From contig JAEQBH010005079.1 of assembly GCA_016808115.1 (NCBI GenBank), forward strand, positions 62,001 to 126,000: DNA of 64,000 nt, read 5' to 3'. Shown one piece after another: positions 48,191 to 62,168 of this stretch (its first letter is position 1; every line of letters starts with the position of its first letter). Under the pieces are notes generated by a model that saw only the letters and a program-made list of their open reading frames with translations, was not told the DNA's origin and did not search any database. This stretch comes from Tetrastigma voinierianum. Taxonomy: Eukaryota > Streptophyta > Magnoliopsida > Vitales > Vitaceae. The position numbers and the translations under genes were made by a program.

Positions 48191-50671
48191 TGTGAATCAG
48201 AGGCCGTACATACAAGACAAGGCTGCTTTCTTAATTATTTCAAAGTAATTACACACTTTGAGCTGTTTTAAGGTGAAATTATAAAGTTTTCTGAAGAATC
48301 ACATGACTTTTGCACTAAGCGAAGGAGGGGTGAAATTCCAATTATGAAATTTTAAAAAGGATAATAATAATAAATTACTGTATCTGTTCGTGAAGTTTAA
48401 AATTTCAGATCTTGATGACAAAACGGATCACTGCTAAATTCGCCTCATGGAGTCGAGCGACCTTAAAAAGTTTCACAAAATTCTCGAGACAGTTTCAATA
48501 GATTTACTAATTTCTGTGCGATAAGCCTGCGACTTTATGACTGATTTTACAAAATCATAAAGCTCGAAAAATACTGATAAAGTCATTAATATGAACTGGT
48601 AAAAGAATAAAATTTTTCGACAAAACGAACCCGAATGAGACAATAGAAATTAGCTATCTAAATAATAATAATAATAATTAAAGAAAAAGAATAATGAAAA
48701 GATAAAAAATAAAAACTTAGGGCGTGACTTTGACAAAGGAGACTTAATTCGAGAGAGAGAGAAACTACTTTTCTTTATTTTCTCCTTGCTTTCTTTCTCG
48801 ACACAATCCCATCGTAGGCCATTTTGAAAGAGAAGGCAAAGTTGGTATATCACACGAGAGCCACGATAGGTACCATTATCTTAGCTCACAACCTAATATA
48901 AAATTTGTCACTTAGAGTTATTTCAAAATTGAAAGGCATGAATGGTTTGAAATTTTTTAAAGGCCGTAGTCGGGGAACTTCAAATTCCCAAAATTTTAGA
49001 CTGAAGCCAGAATTTGAGAATTGGACTGTTCTGAATAAATCCGCTGAATTTCGGACCGGCTGGGTCAGCTGATTGAAATTTTAGGATCAGAGTCTTTTTA
49101 CTGTACCTTGACATACCTCGTAAATGTTTCGGTATTTTTGCACTCTCGAAAGTCCTGAGTCAAAAGTTGACTAAAACATATACATGTGGGCATTAACGGG
49201 GATATTTAATAATTTGCTTATCATATTATCGCATATCCTTATCTACCTAGACTAGCGCAAAGTTTCTTTGTTAGAATCAAGTTTGTCTGCCATAGTCACT
49301 GAAAGCTCCATGTTTATGGTTAAAACGCTGAACCGAGACATTTTTGTACTTCAGATGGATCGTAAAGCATCTGAGCATCCACGAATCTCAGAGCCGCTGG
49401 CAAGACTGTTAAATGCCTGGTAAAAGCCGCGAGACTCAAATCCTTTCTAAAACTAGTGCTTTAAATTATGTCGGTAAAGGCTTTGAAAATATAAATTATG
49501 TTGATTTTTTTTTATCCCACCTTTGTTACACTCATAAAAGTTTGATTTCGTGATTTAAGAAATAAGCCACCGGGTTTAGCAAAACCCCTAGATGACACAA
49601 ATTTCGCTTCCTACGATGTATTTCGATTGTGCATGGCAAGGTTATGGGATACATGATTAACTATATTGCCCGGCCTAACAGTTAGATCTAAAGATATATT
49701 TATATAAATAGTCGCCTCTACATTCGAGGTATATAGTTAGCGACCGACTTAGTACATAGCGATGAGGTGTTGGTTCCGAGGTTCCATCACCGGCATTTTG
49801 GTCCCGAGGTTCATTATGCTATATAGATCCCGCCGTGTTCAATTTCCATCATATTAGCCGTAGTGTTCAGGTTCACTATCGATGCCATCCGCAACGCTCG
49901 CCTAGGGTATTTCTTAAATGTACACAAAGGGTTGGTACTTTGATTTATAGTATAACACTTTCGATATTAACCACCATCAAATAGCTTTCAGCAGAATAAG
50001 CTGTACGTCAAAGAAGATAATTAGTTTTCGTATCGCTTGTTAGTAACAATTTTCAAAGAAGAGAAATATTTTTCGTATCAGCGTAAATGATTATGAAAAC
50101 TCGCTTCTATAAACGCTTTACAACCATTTCGTATAGATTTCATATCAGAGGTACAAACAGCAGACAACAACATTTAGAACTTATAGACTCATCGAGCCCG
50201 CTTGCCTGGCGCTTCTCGCTTTTAAAACAATTTTTCAAAGTGTTGAAGCCAAAACACTTTCCAAGATCCTCACCCTAGACACTTGTTGTGATTATATATA
50301 AGGGATATAAAAATTAAAATATAAAAGTTAAATGCGGGCATTTGTATATGTAAATATCTTTGTGTAAAATATGCATGCATGGTTTCGAAAAACAGTTATG
50401 GCGAAAGTCATGTGTTAGATTGATCTATCTTATATTTTGATGAGGGTCTGCAGGTCCTTTATGATTGTAGTTGAGTTTGGAAAATATCGGGAGTGTGGTA
50501 TTTTTATATACAGTGATTTTTGTATTTCTAAGCCGACTCATCGTGGCAAATAAGAGGCCGCCGGATTTTCGTTAAATATAAAGGTGTGATTTTGATAGAA
50601 AAGTGAATTTTTTTATGTTGGCTGGGAGGTTATTGTGGAGTTGCCGCCAGATTTCCTGTCACTAGGAAGGG
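48190..50671. mobile_element. Insertion of about 2.5 kb splitting the copia element
   Basis: Copia coding sequence stops at about 50672 (within a KGY-like codon run) and resumes at about 48190 (with a YLG-like run), so the intervening DNA was inserted. Its ends read GACAGA... and ...TCTGTC, and on the plus strand it ends GGGGGTCTGTCA. It has no open reading frame of note. A TATATAAATAG word at about 49698 on the plus strand and repeated GGTTC(C/-)CGAGGTTC phrases at 49775-49815 suit an LTR. It is best described as a solo-LTR-like insertion, but its ends and target duplication are not settled. Confidence 0.55.
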
Positions 50672-51535
50672 GGTCTGTCATATCCTTTGGAGTACTCTGA
50701 GTACCTTATGAAGATACACTTCTTCCCTTATGCCCAAGCTTCCCATACTCATGAGAAATACTATAAACATAGGTTACACATCCCCATGGTTGCATAATGT
50801 TCAATCCAGGCTTTTCACTTCTCCATATGGAATGGAAGTAATAGACTTAAATGGAACTCTATTTAGAATGTAGGCTACAGTCAATGGTGCATCTCCTTAA
50901 AAGGAAACGAGTAACTTTGCTTGCACCATCATTTACCTAACCAAGTCTAAAAGAGTCATATTCCTTCTTTCTGCTACACCATTTTGTTTTGGAGTAGAAT
51001 GAATGGTTAGTTGTCTTTCTATACCCTAATCATCACAATATGTTTTAAACAATTCAGATAGATATTCACACCCTCGATCGATTCGTAATGATTTTATTTT
51101 CGTGTTCAATTGATACTCAACCAATGAACTATAACTTTTGAAGCAATCCAATGCTTTATATTTGTGGGAGATCAAATAAACGTGACTAAATCTAATGAAG
51201 TCTTCTATAAAAATGGTGAAGCAATGAGCTCCATGTCTTGCCCTTACACTCATTAGGCCATAGATGTTAGAATGAATAAGATGTAATGGAAAATGTGCTC
51301 TCTTAGCTTTACCAAAAGGTAATCTCGTTGCCTTTCCAACCAAACATTGCTCACACATTGGAAAATCTATCTTATCTATAGATCCTAAAGGACTAGCCTT
51401 AGTTAATCTCTTTAAACAATCCTGTCCTATGTGTCCCAACCGAGCATGCCATTTAACATCATCTACTAGTTAATCAATATTTGAATTTGGGCCAAATAAA
51501 GTACTAGTTGATAAAGGTTGCATTGATAGGAATTG
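50672..51535 (-). pseudogene. Ty1/copia integrase remnant
   Basis: The longest frame on the minus strand (51026-51439) reads through GHIGQDCLKRL and FPMCEQCLVGKATRLPFGKA (the GAG-pre-integrase zinc region, with CxxC) and then HLIHSNIYGLMSVRARHGAH into the integrase core. It ends TKIKSLRIDRGCEYLSELF, which contains the second catalytic Asp (IRID) and the region of the Glu. The frame then continues with shifts to about 50672 (KGRS, GCVTYVYSISHEYGKLG-like). Upstream codons to 51535 are interrupted by the solo LTR. Confidence 0.85.
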
Positions 51536-54500
51536 TGTCACACCCCACTCCCTACTACCCAGTGTGCCGGCCACTCCACATAAACTCTATCCTACTCAAC
51601 GACTGTGAAAACTTCTATGAAGCTGCCGTACGCTGGCTTCCAATCTCGCGATAAATTTTTTTTCTTTTCTAAACTTATGATTTTATAAAATTTTGGCAAA
51701 GATAATGGGCCAGACATAGATACGCTCCAAGACTGTATACACAATTTTACACTATATCAAACATGGCAACCAACAACCTCCACAGCTATTTCATAAACCA
51801 CTTTATGTACATACATATATTCCTTTATACAAGTTCACATTTCCTTACAAAATTCCCATTTATACACAACACTTATACTTGATGTCGTGGACTCCTATTT
51901 GCGCTCCGTTGGTCCTCACTGCACTGAAAATAGCTTTTAAACATAAAAATGCAATGAGCCTAAACTGAGCCTCATGAGCTGATGCTTTAAACGCTTTGTT
52001 TTTCTAAAACATCTAAAAATGTGCACTTCCTTTTGGCTACGATATTTTCCGTAAATATTTCTTTCTTTGCTTTGCTTTACTTTAAAAGCTTCTCAAATTA
52101 TTGCTTACTTACTTGAAAGTTTATAAAACCTTTCAAAATCTCGTTTGCTTGCTTTATCTTACTTTAAAACAATTTCTAAACTTTTCTCAAATCTCTTGCT
52201 TTAAAAGTTGCTCAAAACTTTCTTACAAACCTTTCTTCAAAAGTTTCTTTATAAACACGGAGTCTCCGGGCTTCAACCGCATGCTTTAAAATAAAAACTA
52301 GGAGCTCCTGGCTCAACCGCTTGTTTTAAAATGTTCCGGAAGCCACTCAACCGCTTGCTTTAAAACAAACACTAGGAGCCTAGGTCATCTCGTGGTACCA
52401 ATGGTTGATTTAAACTGTATAAACATGCTTATAAATCATCAACCATTGGAGGCCTTTCCTAATAGCTAAAATTTGTTTAACACGGAGCCTCGCATCGACC
52501 GTGCTCTGGAAGGACCTCGGTCCACATCACCTAGGTGGAAGGGCCTTGGCCCACTTTCACCTTCCCAGAATATGGTGGAATCGGGACTGGTCTCCATCAA
52601 TTACAATTTAGTTGAGTCTTTAACCTTATATACCCAGTATTTAAGTCACGGCCCCCTTAAATGTATGATGATGTTCTAAGTTTGTCGACTTCGTGCAATC
52701 TAAAATGTATGTAATGTGAATCCTAACACCACCACAAGCACGCATTTTAATACCTGACCTGGATGTCATTAAGACTAGATTTTTGGTTAGCCTATTTTAC
52801 AAAATAGACTTTGTTTGCTTGCTTGCTCTTTGAAATATGGTTTTATAGTTAAAACCATTGCTTGCTAAACTCATTGCTTTTGCAGTAGTTTGGTTGAATG
52901 AATCAAAACCATTACTTATTTGCTTTTCATATATGGTTTAAAATCAAAACCGCTGTTTGCTCGTTAAACTCATCGCTTGCCTTCAAACATGATTTACAAT
53001 CAAAACCATTTAAATACCAAATAAGAAACAGCTTCATATTAACACACCAAGATTTGGAAAAATAGTTTAGAACACTCACCTCTCGTTTCCCAAACTCGAA
53101 AGACAAATCCAATTACTCGCTCCTTTGCTTTTAAATTTACATAATTAAACGAATACGACAACGTATTAATCACCTACGTATAGCGTATAAACTTAACGTA
53201 CTTCACACGCAAGTCACTTTAAGGTCACAAGCATAACATCTATATAAAAGTCAAATTAACAATTTACTCCTTGAGCACTAAAAAACCCCTAACAAAAAAT
53301 CAACACATTTTGAGAATCTTTTCCAACAATACTCTATGGACTTTATTACCCAAAAATTATTCAAAAGGTCTTCAAAAATTATGAAACTCTCCATCAGTCC
53401 TTTATATATCCAATGACATCTATTTAAAATATCAATGTAAAAATTCCATCTCTAAAGGCCCTCAACCGTAACACAAGTTACAGCATGTTTTTGATTCCAA
53501 ACTCACTGAATCACCTAATATTATCTTTTTTTGATTTCTTGGATCTTAACCCATAAATTGGAAATGGTTTCTTCACCATTTAAATTTATGGTTCTAAGGT
53601 TTCTTCCTCCAATTGAATCACCCAATTTGATCACCAAAACTCAAGTTATTGTATTTTATATCTAGATTACTCAAATTGGCAGAACAGAATCTGCACATAG
53701 CTCCAATTTAGAAAATTCTGGCACTTTGGGTTCACATTTTGCATAAAATTCCTTCAGATAACTTATTCTAGAAGTCTATTTTACCCAGAATTTTGAATCA
53801 CTCAATTTGATGAGTGAAACCCACTTATGGCTAAAACACTACAACCATACCTAAACAGAGCATAACTGTAGCGAGCTACACGAGCTCACCTTTCAGTCCG
53901 TATTTGGGAGCCTTAGAGCTACAATTTGCTCTTATTTCCTTCTATAAATTTGTAGCCCTATCTCTTATGGTTCTTTACCAATTGGAATCAATTCATTTGG
54001 ATGATTATAATTTAATCTATAATCAAAACAAAAACAGGGTTTTACCAAATTTTGACATAATTTCCTTTAAAAACCCAACATTCTCCTTTTTACAACAATT
54101 CCTCAAAACCAAATACTTAATTCATCCAAAACAACTTCACAACACTCGACCGCGCTACTAACCTCAAACCTCAAAACCCTAGTTGAAAATCCAAGAACTC
54201 CAACCTAGGTCCACCAATTCCTTTTTTAAACCACATACTTTGATGATTCCATGCTTACTTTACACCAATTCGGGGCTTTACCCCACAAACTTCAATTCGT
54301 AGGGTTAATGTGTGATCTCTCCACAAAACCCTAGAACAAGGAGCAACTAATTTCCATGGAAATGCATACCAAAAGCTCAAGACATCAAATTACCCATGAT
54401 TTCAAAATGAAAACTTACCTTGGTTTTGGTCTCCTTCCACTTCTTCCTCCTCTTCCTCTTCTTTTCTCTTCTTTTTCTCCTTTGCTCTCTTCTCCCCCTT

Positions 54501-54846
54501 CTCTACGTTTTTGCCCTAGCAAGATTTGAGACCAAAATGATTTTGGCTTTTGTTTTTCCCATTTTTATATTTTCAACTTTTCATTAATTGCAACTTTAGT
54601 CCTCAAGCATTGAATATTGCAATTGTAGCTTATGTGTTATTTGTATTGTGGCTCATCTCTAATTTATGGTTTTATGATTCCACTTTTGTTAAAGGACAAT
54701 TGTGCCCTTGTTCAAGTACAACATCCCGTGTTTCCATAAACTTTAATTTCCTACTTTAGTCTCCAAAATACTACAATGTGATGACTATGACTTTATACAC
54801 CCCTACAAAGATTGGCAAAATGTACACTTCTGGACGGGGTGTTACA
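51536..54846 (-). mobile_element. Solo LTR of a Ty3/gypsy element
   Basis: A 3311-bp sequence that starts TGTCACACCCC and ends GGGGTGTTACA on the plus strand, with perfect 5-bp target duplications AATTG at 51531-51535 and 54847-54851. No internal genes are present, so it is a solo LTR left by recombination. The stretch at about 54430-54700 is the reverse complement of part of element A's LTR (TTTTCATTAATTGCAA, TTATTTGTATTG(T/C)TGG and GGACAATTGT-like words, after a TC-rich run), so the LTR is in minus orientation. It lies inside the copia integrase region. Confidence 0.9.
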
Positions 54847-55003
54847 AATTGTATCTAATACAAAAATCCATCCACGAAAAAACCCAAACCATAATTAATC
54901 GTCAAAATACCTCACACAATCTTGTTCAAAACTATTTTAAAACCGTTTAGTCAAAATTATAATGATAACTAGATTTCCCCCTACTCGAACTTCCATGAGA
55001 TAG
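54847..55003 (-). mobile_element. Short copia remnant between two insertions
   Basis: Continuation of the copia element beyond the solo LTR, ended by element B. On the minus strand it is A/T-rich with no clear motif. GATAG (54999-55003) is the expected 5-bp target duplication of element B; its partner lies outside the window. Confidence 0.5.
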
Positions 55004-57570
55004 TGTCACGCCCCACCCCTACCGACCCCGAATGACTCGATCCTCGAACCGAGTCCGGGACGCGAGACCCTATATATATACTGGGACTCTTTACCTGAAT
55101 AATTATACATTGGTATATCCAAGTCTTATAATATATCCAAATCATATACAAAAGTCCAAAATAAAACTACCACTGTAGTGGTGTTTATAGTGTCAGATAT
55201 ACAGTACCAAGTCCCATTTACATATTCAAAAACTATACAATTACAATTATCGATCGTAGTGCTGAATCCCATGTTGATGAACCCTACTGTGTTGGCCTTG
55301 AAGAATGCGAATTTCTGACGCCTTCTTCCTCGTACCACACGGATTAAACCCGTGCTGTTTCTTTTTTACGCTGAGCGGGAAACATATACAACATGTGTGT
55401 ATCCGCTATAATAAGCATATAATAACAAGTATCGACCATGCATTCGCATAATGGACTTTATACATAATTATGCTTATCACTTTGACTTTATGCCTACGAC
55501 TTAATTTATGCTTACAACGGACTTATGCTTATTCTTCTATAAAGTGTCTGTAGGTACTACACAAAGTTCATTATACCTAAGTACCAGAGGTATCACTGGG
55601 ATCGATATTATATTACACAGACTTATATGTTTATTCAGGTCTCCCGTAGGAGTTACAGAGCTTACTCTTATTCCGACCAATTCAGACGACATTTAGATCG
55701 TAACGATACACTATAATTTCCTCTTGTTTATTCTTCTGATTATCATATAACATCGGGATACCGCATCAGCACTACTAAACGTGTAAGACACATCACAATA
55801 ATATCCAAAGATATTATACAGCATGGAAAGCAGATTTCCTGCATCACAGAACCGAATGCCATAGCACACCAGACAGAGTGCCGTAGCACTTAACAGATTG
55901 ATCAGGAGTAATCAAGCATTAATCAGAGCTCTTGAGGCTGACAACAGAGTACCATATTAATCAGAGTGCCGAGCACTAACAAAGAGCACTAAGTACTAAT
56001 CAGAGTGCCTGAGCATCATCAGAGTACCAAGAAGACTAATTAGGAGCTTGAGCACTACCAGAGGTACCGGGTACTAATCAGAGACAGAAGTGCTATGTCA
56101 ATTACTAGCCGATCTCGTATTTTTATAACTGGTATATTCGCACCATCGTTTAGAATATGGCATTTTAGCCACACATGCGGTTCGCCATGCATCGTATTTC
56201 ATATATGTAAGGTATGATGATATAATCTACACCTAATCATGTATTTTGCCTTCTGAATCTACTTACCTGGGCAGAATTGGAATCAACTAACTCCGATCAT
56301 TCAAATCAAAGTTATGGCATTTCATGCCAACTAGTCTACAATCATCTACAAGGTACAGATTGCAATATTTTATTTTCCAGTGCCTTAACTTGATATTTGG
56401 CACTGATATTTGTACCATTTTAAAGATGCATGCCTTATCTAACCAACACCTCATCTCGAGCACCGAAACTCAAGCAGGTCCAAACAACTCAGATCATACT
56501 TATGATCAACCGATGCAGGAAATGGGCTTACATGGCCCATCTTTCAGTGAATTTTTACTATCTAGAATCAGAATTTGAGATACCTATAAAATATATTTGG
56601 TTCTCCTTGAAGTCTATTTTATACAGCCGCTTGAATCACCTAAACTTAAGAAATGAGTGCTGGTGGCCAAAACACAAACTGGGTCAAAACTGAACAGTAG
56701 TGGGCTTCACCGCAGGACTTTGCTCTACCGTGACTTGGCCAAAAATGACTAAGAATGATATTCTAACAGTAGGACTTCATCCTACCGGTAGAACTCTCCT
56801 AAAGTGCCCAAATTGGGTGGTTTCTCCCATTTTCATGCCTTATCATCCTTAGATCACTCCTAATGCATCCTTCATCAAAAACTAACATGGAATCCTCTCC
56901 CAAGAACTCCACAACACTTTTTAATTTGGGTAAAGGAATCCTAGGATTCATACTCAATTTTCACCCAATTCTACAAATCCTTGGAATTTTGGAGGATTCC
57001 ATATCTACTCATTATGAACTAGGGCTTTTCAACCAAACTTCCCTTAAATCTAGAGTTATAATGTTTGCCTAGAAAAACCCTATAGATGGGAATCAATTTA
57101 ATGTTCAATGGAAACCCTAGCAATCCATACCCAAGAAATCCTTGTATCAAAATCATGCTAGAATCCCTAATGTCCATATAAAATCTCATAGCAAAGTCAC
57201 ATCCATACCTTGGCTTGATCTTTCTCCCTTCCTCTTCTCACCTCTCTTCCTCCCCGTAAGTTAACAGAGCCTGGGAGGACCAAAAATGCATTTTTGGTCT
57301 CCCCACCCCTCTTTATTTATTAAGTTTTTAATTAATTAGATTATGTTTCCAACTTCCTTTAATTAAATTCAAGTTTTATTATTTATACTTTGGCCTCTCA
57401 TTCTATTAACCCATGTCTTTAATGTCCCTCGATAAATTACGCCTTGCTCTTATAACTAATCAAATTTCCGGTTTTATAAATCTCTATTCCTGTACCACAC
57501 TAAAAATTTTAATATAACATAACACCCTTAACATATTGAAATGAATGAGGGTATATTTCAGGGTGTTACA
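55004..57570 (-). repeat. 3' LTR of element B
   Basis: 2567 bp. Shares with 62169-64000 the sequence ATACATTGGTATATCCAAG, a long run of AGAGTACC/GAGCACTAA-type words (about 55860-56100), GTTATGGCATTT(T)CATGCCAACTAG and the accented TCTACCGGTAG-type palindromes near 56700-56800, partly decayed here. Confidence 0.88.
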
Positions 57571-57584
57571 ATTCTCCCCCCCTT
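57571..57584 (-). other. Polypurine tract of element B
   Basis: Plus strand ATTCTCCCCCCCTT, which is AAGGGGGGGAGAAT on the coding strand, lies directly before the TGTAACACCC start of the 3' LTR. It fixes the orientation of element B. Confidence 0.85.
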
Positions 57585-57599
57585 AAAATAAATTTCGTC

Positions 57600-58800
57600 C
57601 TCAAAATTACCTGAACTGAAGAGCTGAGGGTATTGTACCCTCATTGTCAATTCTGGTTCCCATGTTGCTTCTTCCATACCGTGATGTTGCCAAAGCACCT
57701 TTACCAGAGGGACTTGCTTGTTTCAGAGTCGCTTATTTCACGACCCAGAATAGCTACTCTTCATCGAATGTGAAATCTTCGTACTCAGATATCCGAACCT
57801 GCACATGTGCGATGGGCCCGAACGATATCTACGAAGCATAGACACACGAATACATCATGTAATTTGGCTAATTCAGAGGGGAGTGCCAAATGGCACGCTA
57901 CCTGGCCCAATTCTTCTAAGACTCTCATAAGGGCCAATGAATCGTGGACTCAGTTTCCCTTTCTTCCAAAACTAGAGTATCTTTTTCCAATTCCGAGATA
58001 TTTTTAAAAATACTTTATCTCCGATTTCATACTTACATCTTTTCTTCAAATTAGCATAAAGACCTTTTGTCTATCATGTTTTCAATCATTAATAATCTAA
58101 CTTTTCTTCCGTGTGTCTTACTAATTCAGACTAATAATCTTATCGTTTCATTCATCTCTCAGCCCAACACGAGGAGTTCTACATCGCCTTCCATACGTAG
58201 CTTCATATGGGCCATACTCAATATCGGCTTGATAATCGTTGTTATAGGCAAATTCCATGAGTGGAACGCATCATCCCAACTTCCAGAAAATCTAATACAT
58301 GCACTCAAGCATATCTTCTAATACCCGATTACTCTTCGTGATTGTCCATCCGTTGTAGGATGGAAAGCAAGGCTAAAATTCACTCGCATCAAAGTCGCGA
58401 TCAGAACCCTTTCCAAAACCTTGACGTAAACCGAGGATCGCGGACGGACACTATCGATACGGGAACACCATGTAGTCTGACAATTTCATTCACATAAAGG
58501 TCCACTAAATGATCCATGGAGTAAATAAGTCGAATTCCAGAAGAAGTGAGCAAGATTCTGGTCGGCCGTCCACTATTACCCAAATGGCATCATGTTTCGT
58601 GAGGGAAAATCGGACACAAAAATCCATGAAGGCGTTATCCCACTTCCATCGGGGGAATTGGAAGGGGATTCAATTAAACGATGGTACTTCGTGTTCAGTT
58701 TTTAATTGACGACACGCGATTAATTTAGCCACATACTGCAAATGTCCTTTTCATCCTCGCCACCAAGATAGGACTGCTTTCATATCCTCGCAATATCGTA
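57600..58800 (-). pseudogene. Element B integrase remnant
   Basis: The clearest part (58401-58583) contains DHLVDLYVNEIVRLHGVPVS and then IVSVRDPRFTSRFW, the gypsy integrase core, where the family has DRDPRF (one catalytic Asp replaced by Val here). Sequence toward 57600 should hold the integrase C-terminus; it is too broken to call domains with certainty. Confidence 0.75.
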
Positions 58801-58849
58801 TTACTCCGTGATGCATGGTGAAAATGTGATATGGCATTCATATAATATT

Positions 58850-60750
58850 TTCTTTTTTTCAATTTCATATCATTCTATACATAACTGCTCAGACAACAAA
58901 CCTCCACTTCCATCTATGGAAAATCAGTCGTCTCCAAGATCGACTCACCGAGCCAATTCTGTAACTTGTCATCATTTTTCTGAGCATTCACTATCATTTG
59001 TCTTAAATCCGGTATCACATTCAATTGAGCCAACAAGGCTCCATCAGGTGCAAATCTGAAATCATAATCTTCCAAGGTCAGAGCATAAATCATTTTCCTA
59101 CTCAAGGCATCTGCCACTACATTTGCTTTCCCGGGGTGGTAATCAATTATACAGTCATAGTCTTTCAATAATTCCAACCACCGACGTTGTCTCAAGTTCA
59201 AATCTTTTTGAGTTAGCAAAATTTGTAATTTTTATGATCAAAGTGAAAATTTACATTTTTTTCATAAATAGTGTCTCAAATTTTCAAAGCTAACACTATA
59301 CCAAGTAACTCCAAATCGTGTGTGGGATAGTTACCATGCGCTTCAATTGCCTCGAAGCATAGGCCACCACTTTCCCATCCCGCATCAATACGCATCCCAA
59401 ACCTATCCTCGGCTACATCACTATACACCGTGGCACCCTACCCGAAGTAAATGAATCAACACCGGTGCTTCAACCAAGATTTTTTAATCTCTCAAAACTC
59501 GGATTGGCACTTATCATCCCACTCTCAAACTTCACTCCCTTCCGAGTAACTGCAAGGAGGATGCTATAACTCGAAAATCCTTGTACAAATCTTCTGAGCA
59601 CAACTCGCTAAGCCCAAGAAACTTCTTATCTCTACATTCCGAGGAGGTTGCCAATTCACACTGCTTCGAGCTTTATTGGGTCCACTCTAATACCTTCGTT
59701 AGACATACAATATGGCCTAGAAATTAATTTCCTTAAGCCAAAAATCACATTTACTTAACTCGCAAACAACCGATTCTCTCAAAGCTCGCAACACTATCCT
59801 CAAATGGTGTTCATGTTCTCAGGCATCTTTAGAATACACCAAGATGTCATCAATAAATACCACAACAAATTGATCCAAATAGGCGGAAAACCCTATTCAT
59901 CAAGTCCATAAATGCAAATGTGAGCATTTAGTCAACCCAAATGGCATGACCAAAAACTCATAAGGCCATAATCTGCCCTCAAAGTCAAGCCGGACATCAA
60001 CCTCTTTTACACGGAGTTGATAATATCCCGATCGCAAGTCTATTCTTGAGAAGACACTTGCTCCTTTCAATTGATCAAATAAATCTTCTATTCTTGGCAA
60101 CGGGTACTTATTCTTAATCACATTTTTATTTATTCGCTTAAATAATGCACATCCGAAGAGTGCCATCTTTTCTTTTCTTAACAAATAAAAACCGGCGCAC
60201 CCTTACCTGAAACGCTAGGGTCGAACAAAACCTCTTATCCAATAGCTCTTGTAGCTGAGTTTTCAACTCTTTTAGTTCAAATGAGCCATACAGAAGGTGC
60301 CCTCGAAATAGGAGTCGCTCCCCTCGAACAACTTCACAGAGATCTACTGCTCGTGTGGTACTCCCGGGTACTTTTCAGAAATACATCAGAAACTCCCTAA
60401 TCACAGGAATATTTTCTAAATTTACTTGTTCTCTTTGGAGTCAAGAATCAAAGCCAAAAAGGCTTCACAACCTTTTTCGTAAAACGCCTAAGCCATAGCC
60501 GACATAATTTTCAAGACTGATTCATCGGATACCCCAGAGTGGTTACTTCGATGTGTCAGACATTTTAAGCAAAACTCTTTCTTATCACAAATAACTATGG
60601 CCTCGATGTTTGATAACTGTTCCATTCCCAAGATCAAATCAAACTCATGAAAAGCAAAGCAATTAGATCAACCCGAGAATTCCTTATTACGGACTATTAT
60701 GACAATTTTTTATACACACTACGACTCTAACACTCGTGCCCTGCAGGATT
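58850..60750 (-). pseudogene. Element B reverse transcriptase/RNase H and protease remnant
   Basis: On the minus strand, RT fragments are at 59830-60184: KYPLPRIEDLFDQLKGASVF, RIDLRSGYYQLRVKE, YEFLVMPFGLT, and the catalytic box VVVFIDDILVYSKDA near 59835-59870 with both aspartates intact. RNase H follows at 58914-59219 with QKDLNLRQRRWLELLKDYDC, IDYHPGKANVVADALSRK. The protease region would lie between about 60300 and 60750, but only weak traces are visible. Frames are shifted several times. Confidence 0.8.
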
Positions 60751-60839
60751 TGTAACAAGCGGTGTCATAATCTAACAAATTCTACCGTTGTGTAGTTTAT
60801 CGCTCATTTGTTTCATGCATATATGAATGTGTAGGAGCC

Positions 60840-62100
60840 CTTGATCAATTAAAGCATACAACCAATATCAAAGAGAGAGGAATGTACCCAAAAACCCCGG
60901 GTATGTCCGGGATCTTCTCGAGCCTCATCGCATAAGCTCGGCCGGGGCCGTAGTAGGAGGACGACGATCGTCTCGTAAACATTACTCTGGCCTTGCGAGC
61001 CACTGGCCCCACTCCCACTCCGAGTCCGCGTGGAGGCACATGTGACCCTCCTACCACTCCTCGAGGATTTCAGAACTTCCAAATCCTCGCGACACTGGCT
61101 CACGCATTCCAGACCCACACGAAAAACAACCTCCGCCATCAGTCTCGCAAATACCACTATGATACTCTGTGGCAATGTGGGCATACAGTTTTCCTCTGTC
61201 CAACAGATGCCTCGACCTAACTTTTGTGTCATGATAGGTCCTTGTCTCCTACCCCTTGTACTGACCTCGTGACTGATCAACTTGTGACTCTCTAGGTCTT
61301 TTCCCGAAGAGGAACCCTCTTGAGAACTTTTTCTCTTTCTTTCTTCTTAACTCTTCATTTCCCGTATTTCTCAATTTTTATAGCCACGCACCAGCCTGAT
61401 AAAAATCGACAGATTGTAAACGAAGCAAATGCCCGTGGGAGGTACCTTTTGATAGATTCATGAAGGCCCTCCTCAAATTGTCCACACCTGAATTTTTCCG
61501 TAAGGACGGATTCCGGTGCATATTTACTGAGGCGGCTGAATTCTTTCTCATATTTGGCCACTGTCATTTTCCCTTGTCTTAGAGTCAAGAATTTTTTCCA
61601 TTTTGATTCCTTGTAATCATCAGTGACATACTCGGGATAAACCCAAGACAAGCAGTCCCATAACCGGATCTCGGATTAGTGGATTTCAAACCAACTTCCA
61701 CTCAATCATAAGCCGCACTCTTGCAAAGAATGAAACCGCACATGTGACCTTTGGTCCACCGGACATTTCGCTTCATCTAATACCCTTCAAGTTTTTCAAG
61801 CCAAAACTCTGGGCTTTACTTCCGATTCTTCCATACTCAGACCATGGAATCTCTTCCACTCCATGCTTCAGACAGATCACTCCTGAGCTCGTGGGCTGAG
61901 TCGATCTAGACCCTTTTGCCATATCCTCGAGAGACTTTTACCAATGCTTCGCTTGAAGCATTTCATTCACGCCGACTCGTGGACTCGAATCCAGCGCATG
62001 GATCCAAAGGATCGACGCTTCACCGCTTCATCAACAACTTCGAGGTGGATCCATCTAGACAATAAACAACAAAGACATCCGCATATTAGGCCAACACATT
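60840..62100 (-). pseudogene. Element B gag remnant
   Basis: The minus-strand frame at 61355-61651 contains KWKKFLTLRQGKMTVAKYEK and EFSRLSKYAPESVLTE, KFRCGQFEEGL, typical of the retrotrans_gag capsid domain. Downstream (60845-61280) a Gly/Arg/Ser-rich stretch with CPHC-like cysteines is where the CCHC zinc knuckle belongs. Several frameshifts break it. Confidence 0.75.
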
Positions 62101-62145
62101 CTGGCGTAGGCATCGAAATCTTAAACACTTTCCGTAAAACGCCTC

Positions 62146-62168
62146 AAACCAGCTCGATACTGCAAACA
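62146..62168 (-). other. Degenerate primer-binding site of element B
   Basis: On the minus strand just inside the 5' LTR: TGTTTGCAGTATCGAGC. It resembles the TGGTATCAGAGC site that many gypsy elements use to prime from initiator-Met tRNA, with a few changes. Its position next to the LTR end supports the call. Confidence 0.55.

Noticed and set aside
54550..54759. A 69-codon frame inside the solo LTR
   Set aside because: It lies in a conserved LTR stretch with no protein similarity visible.
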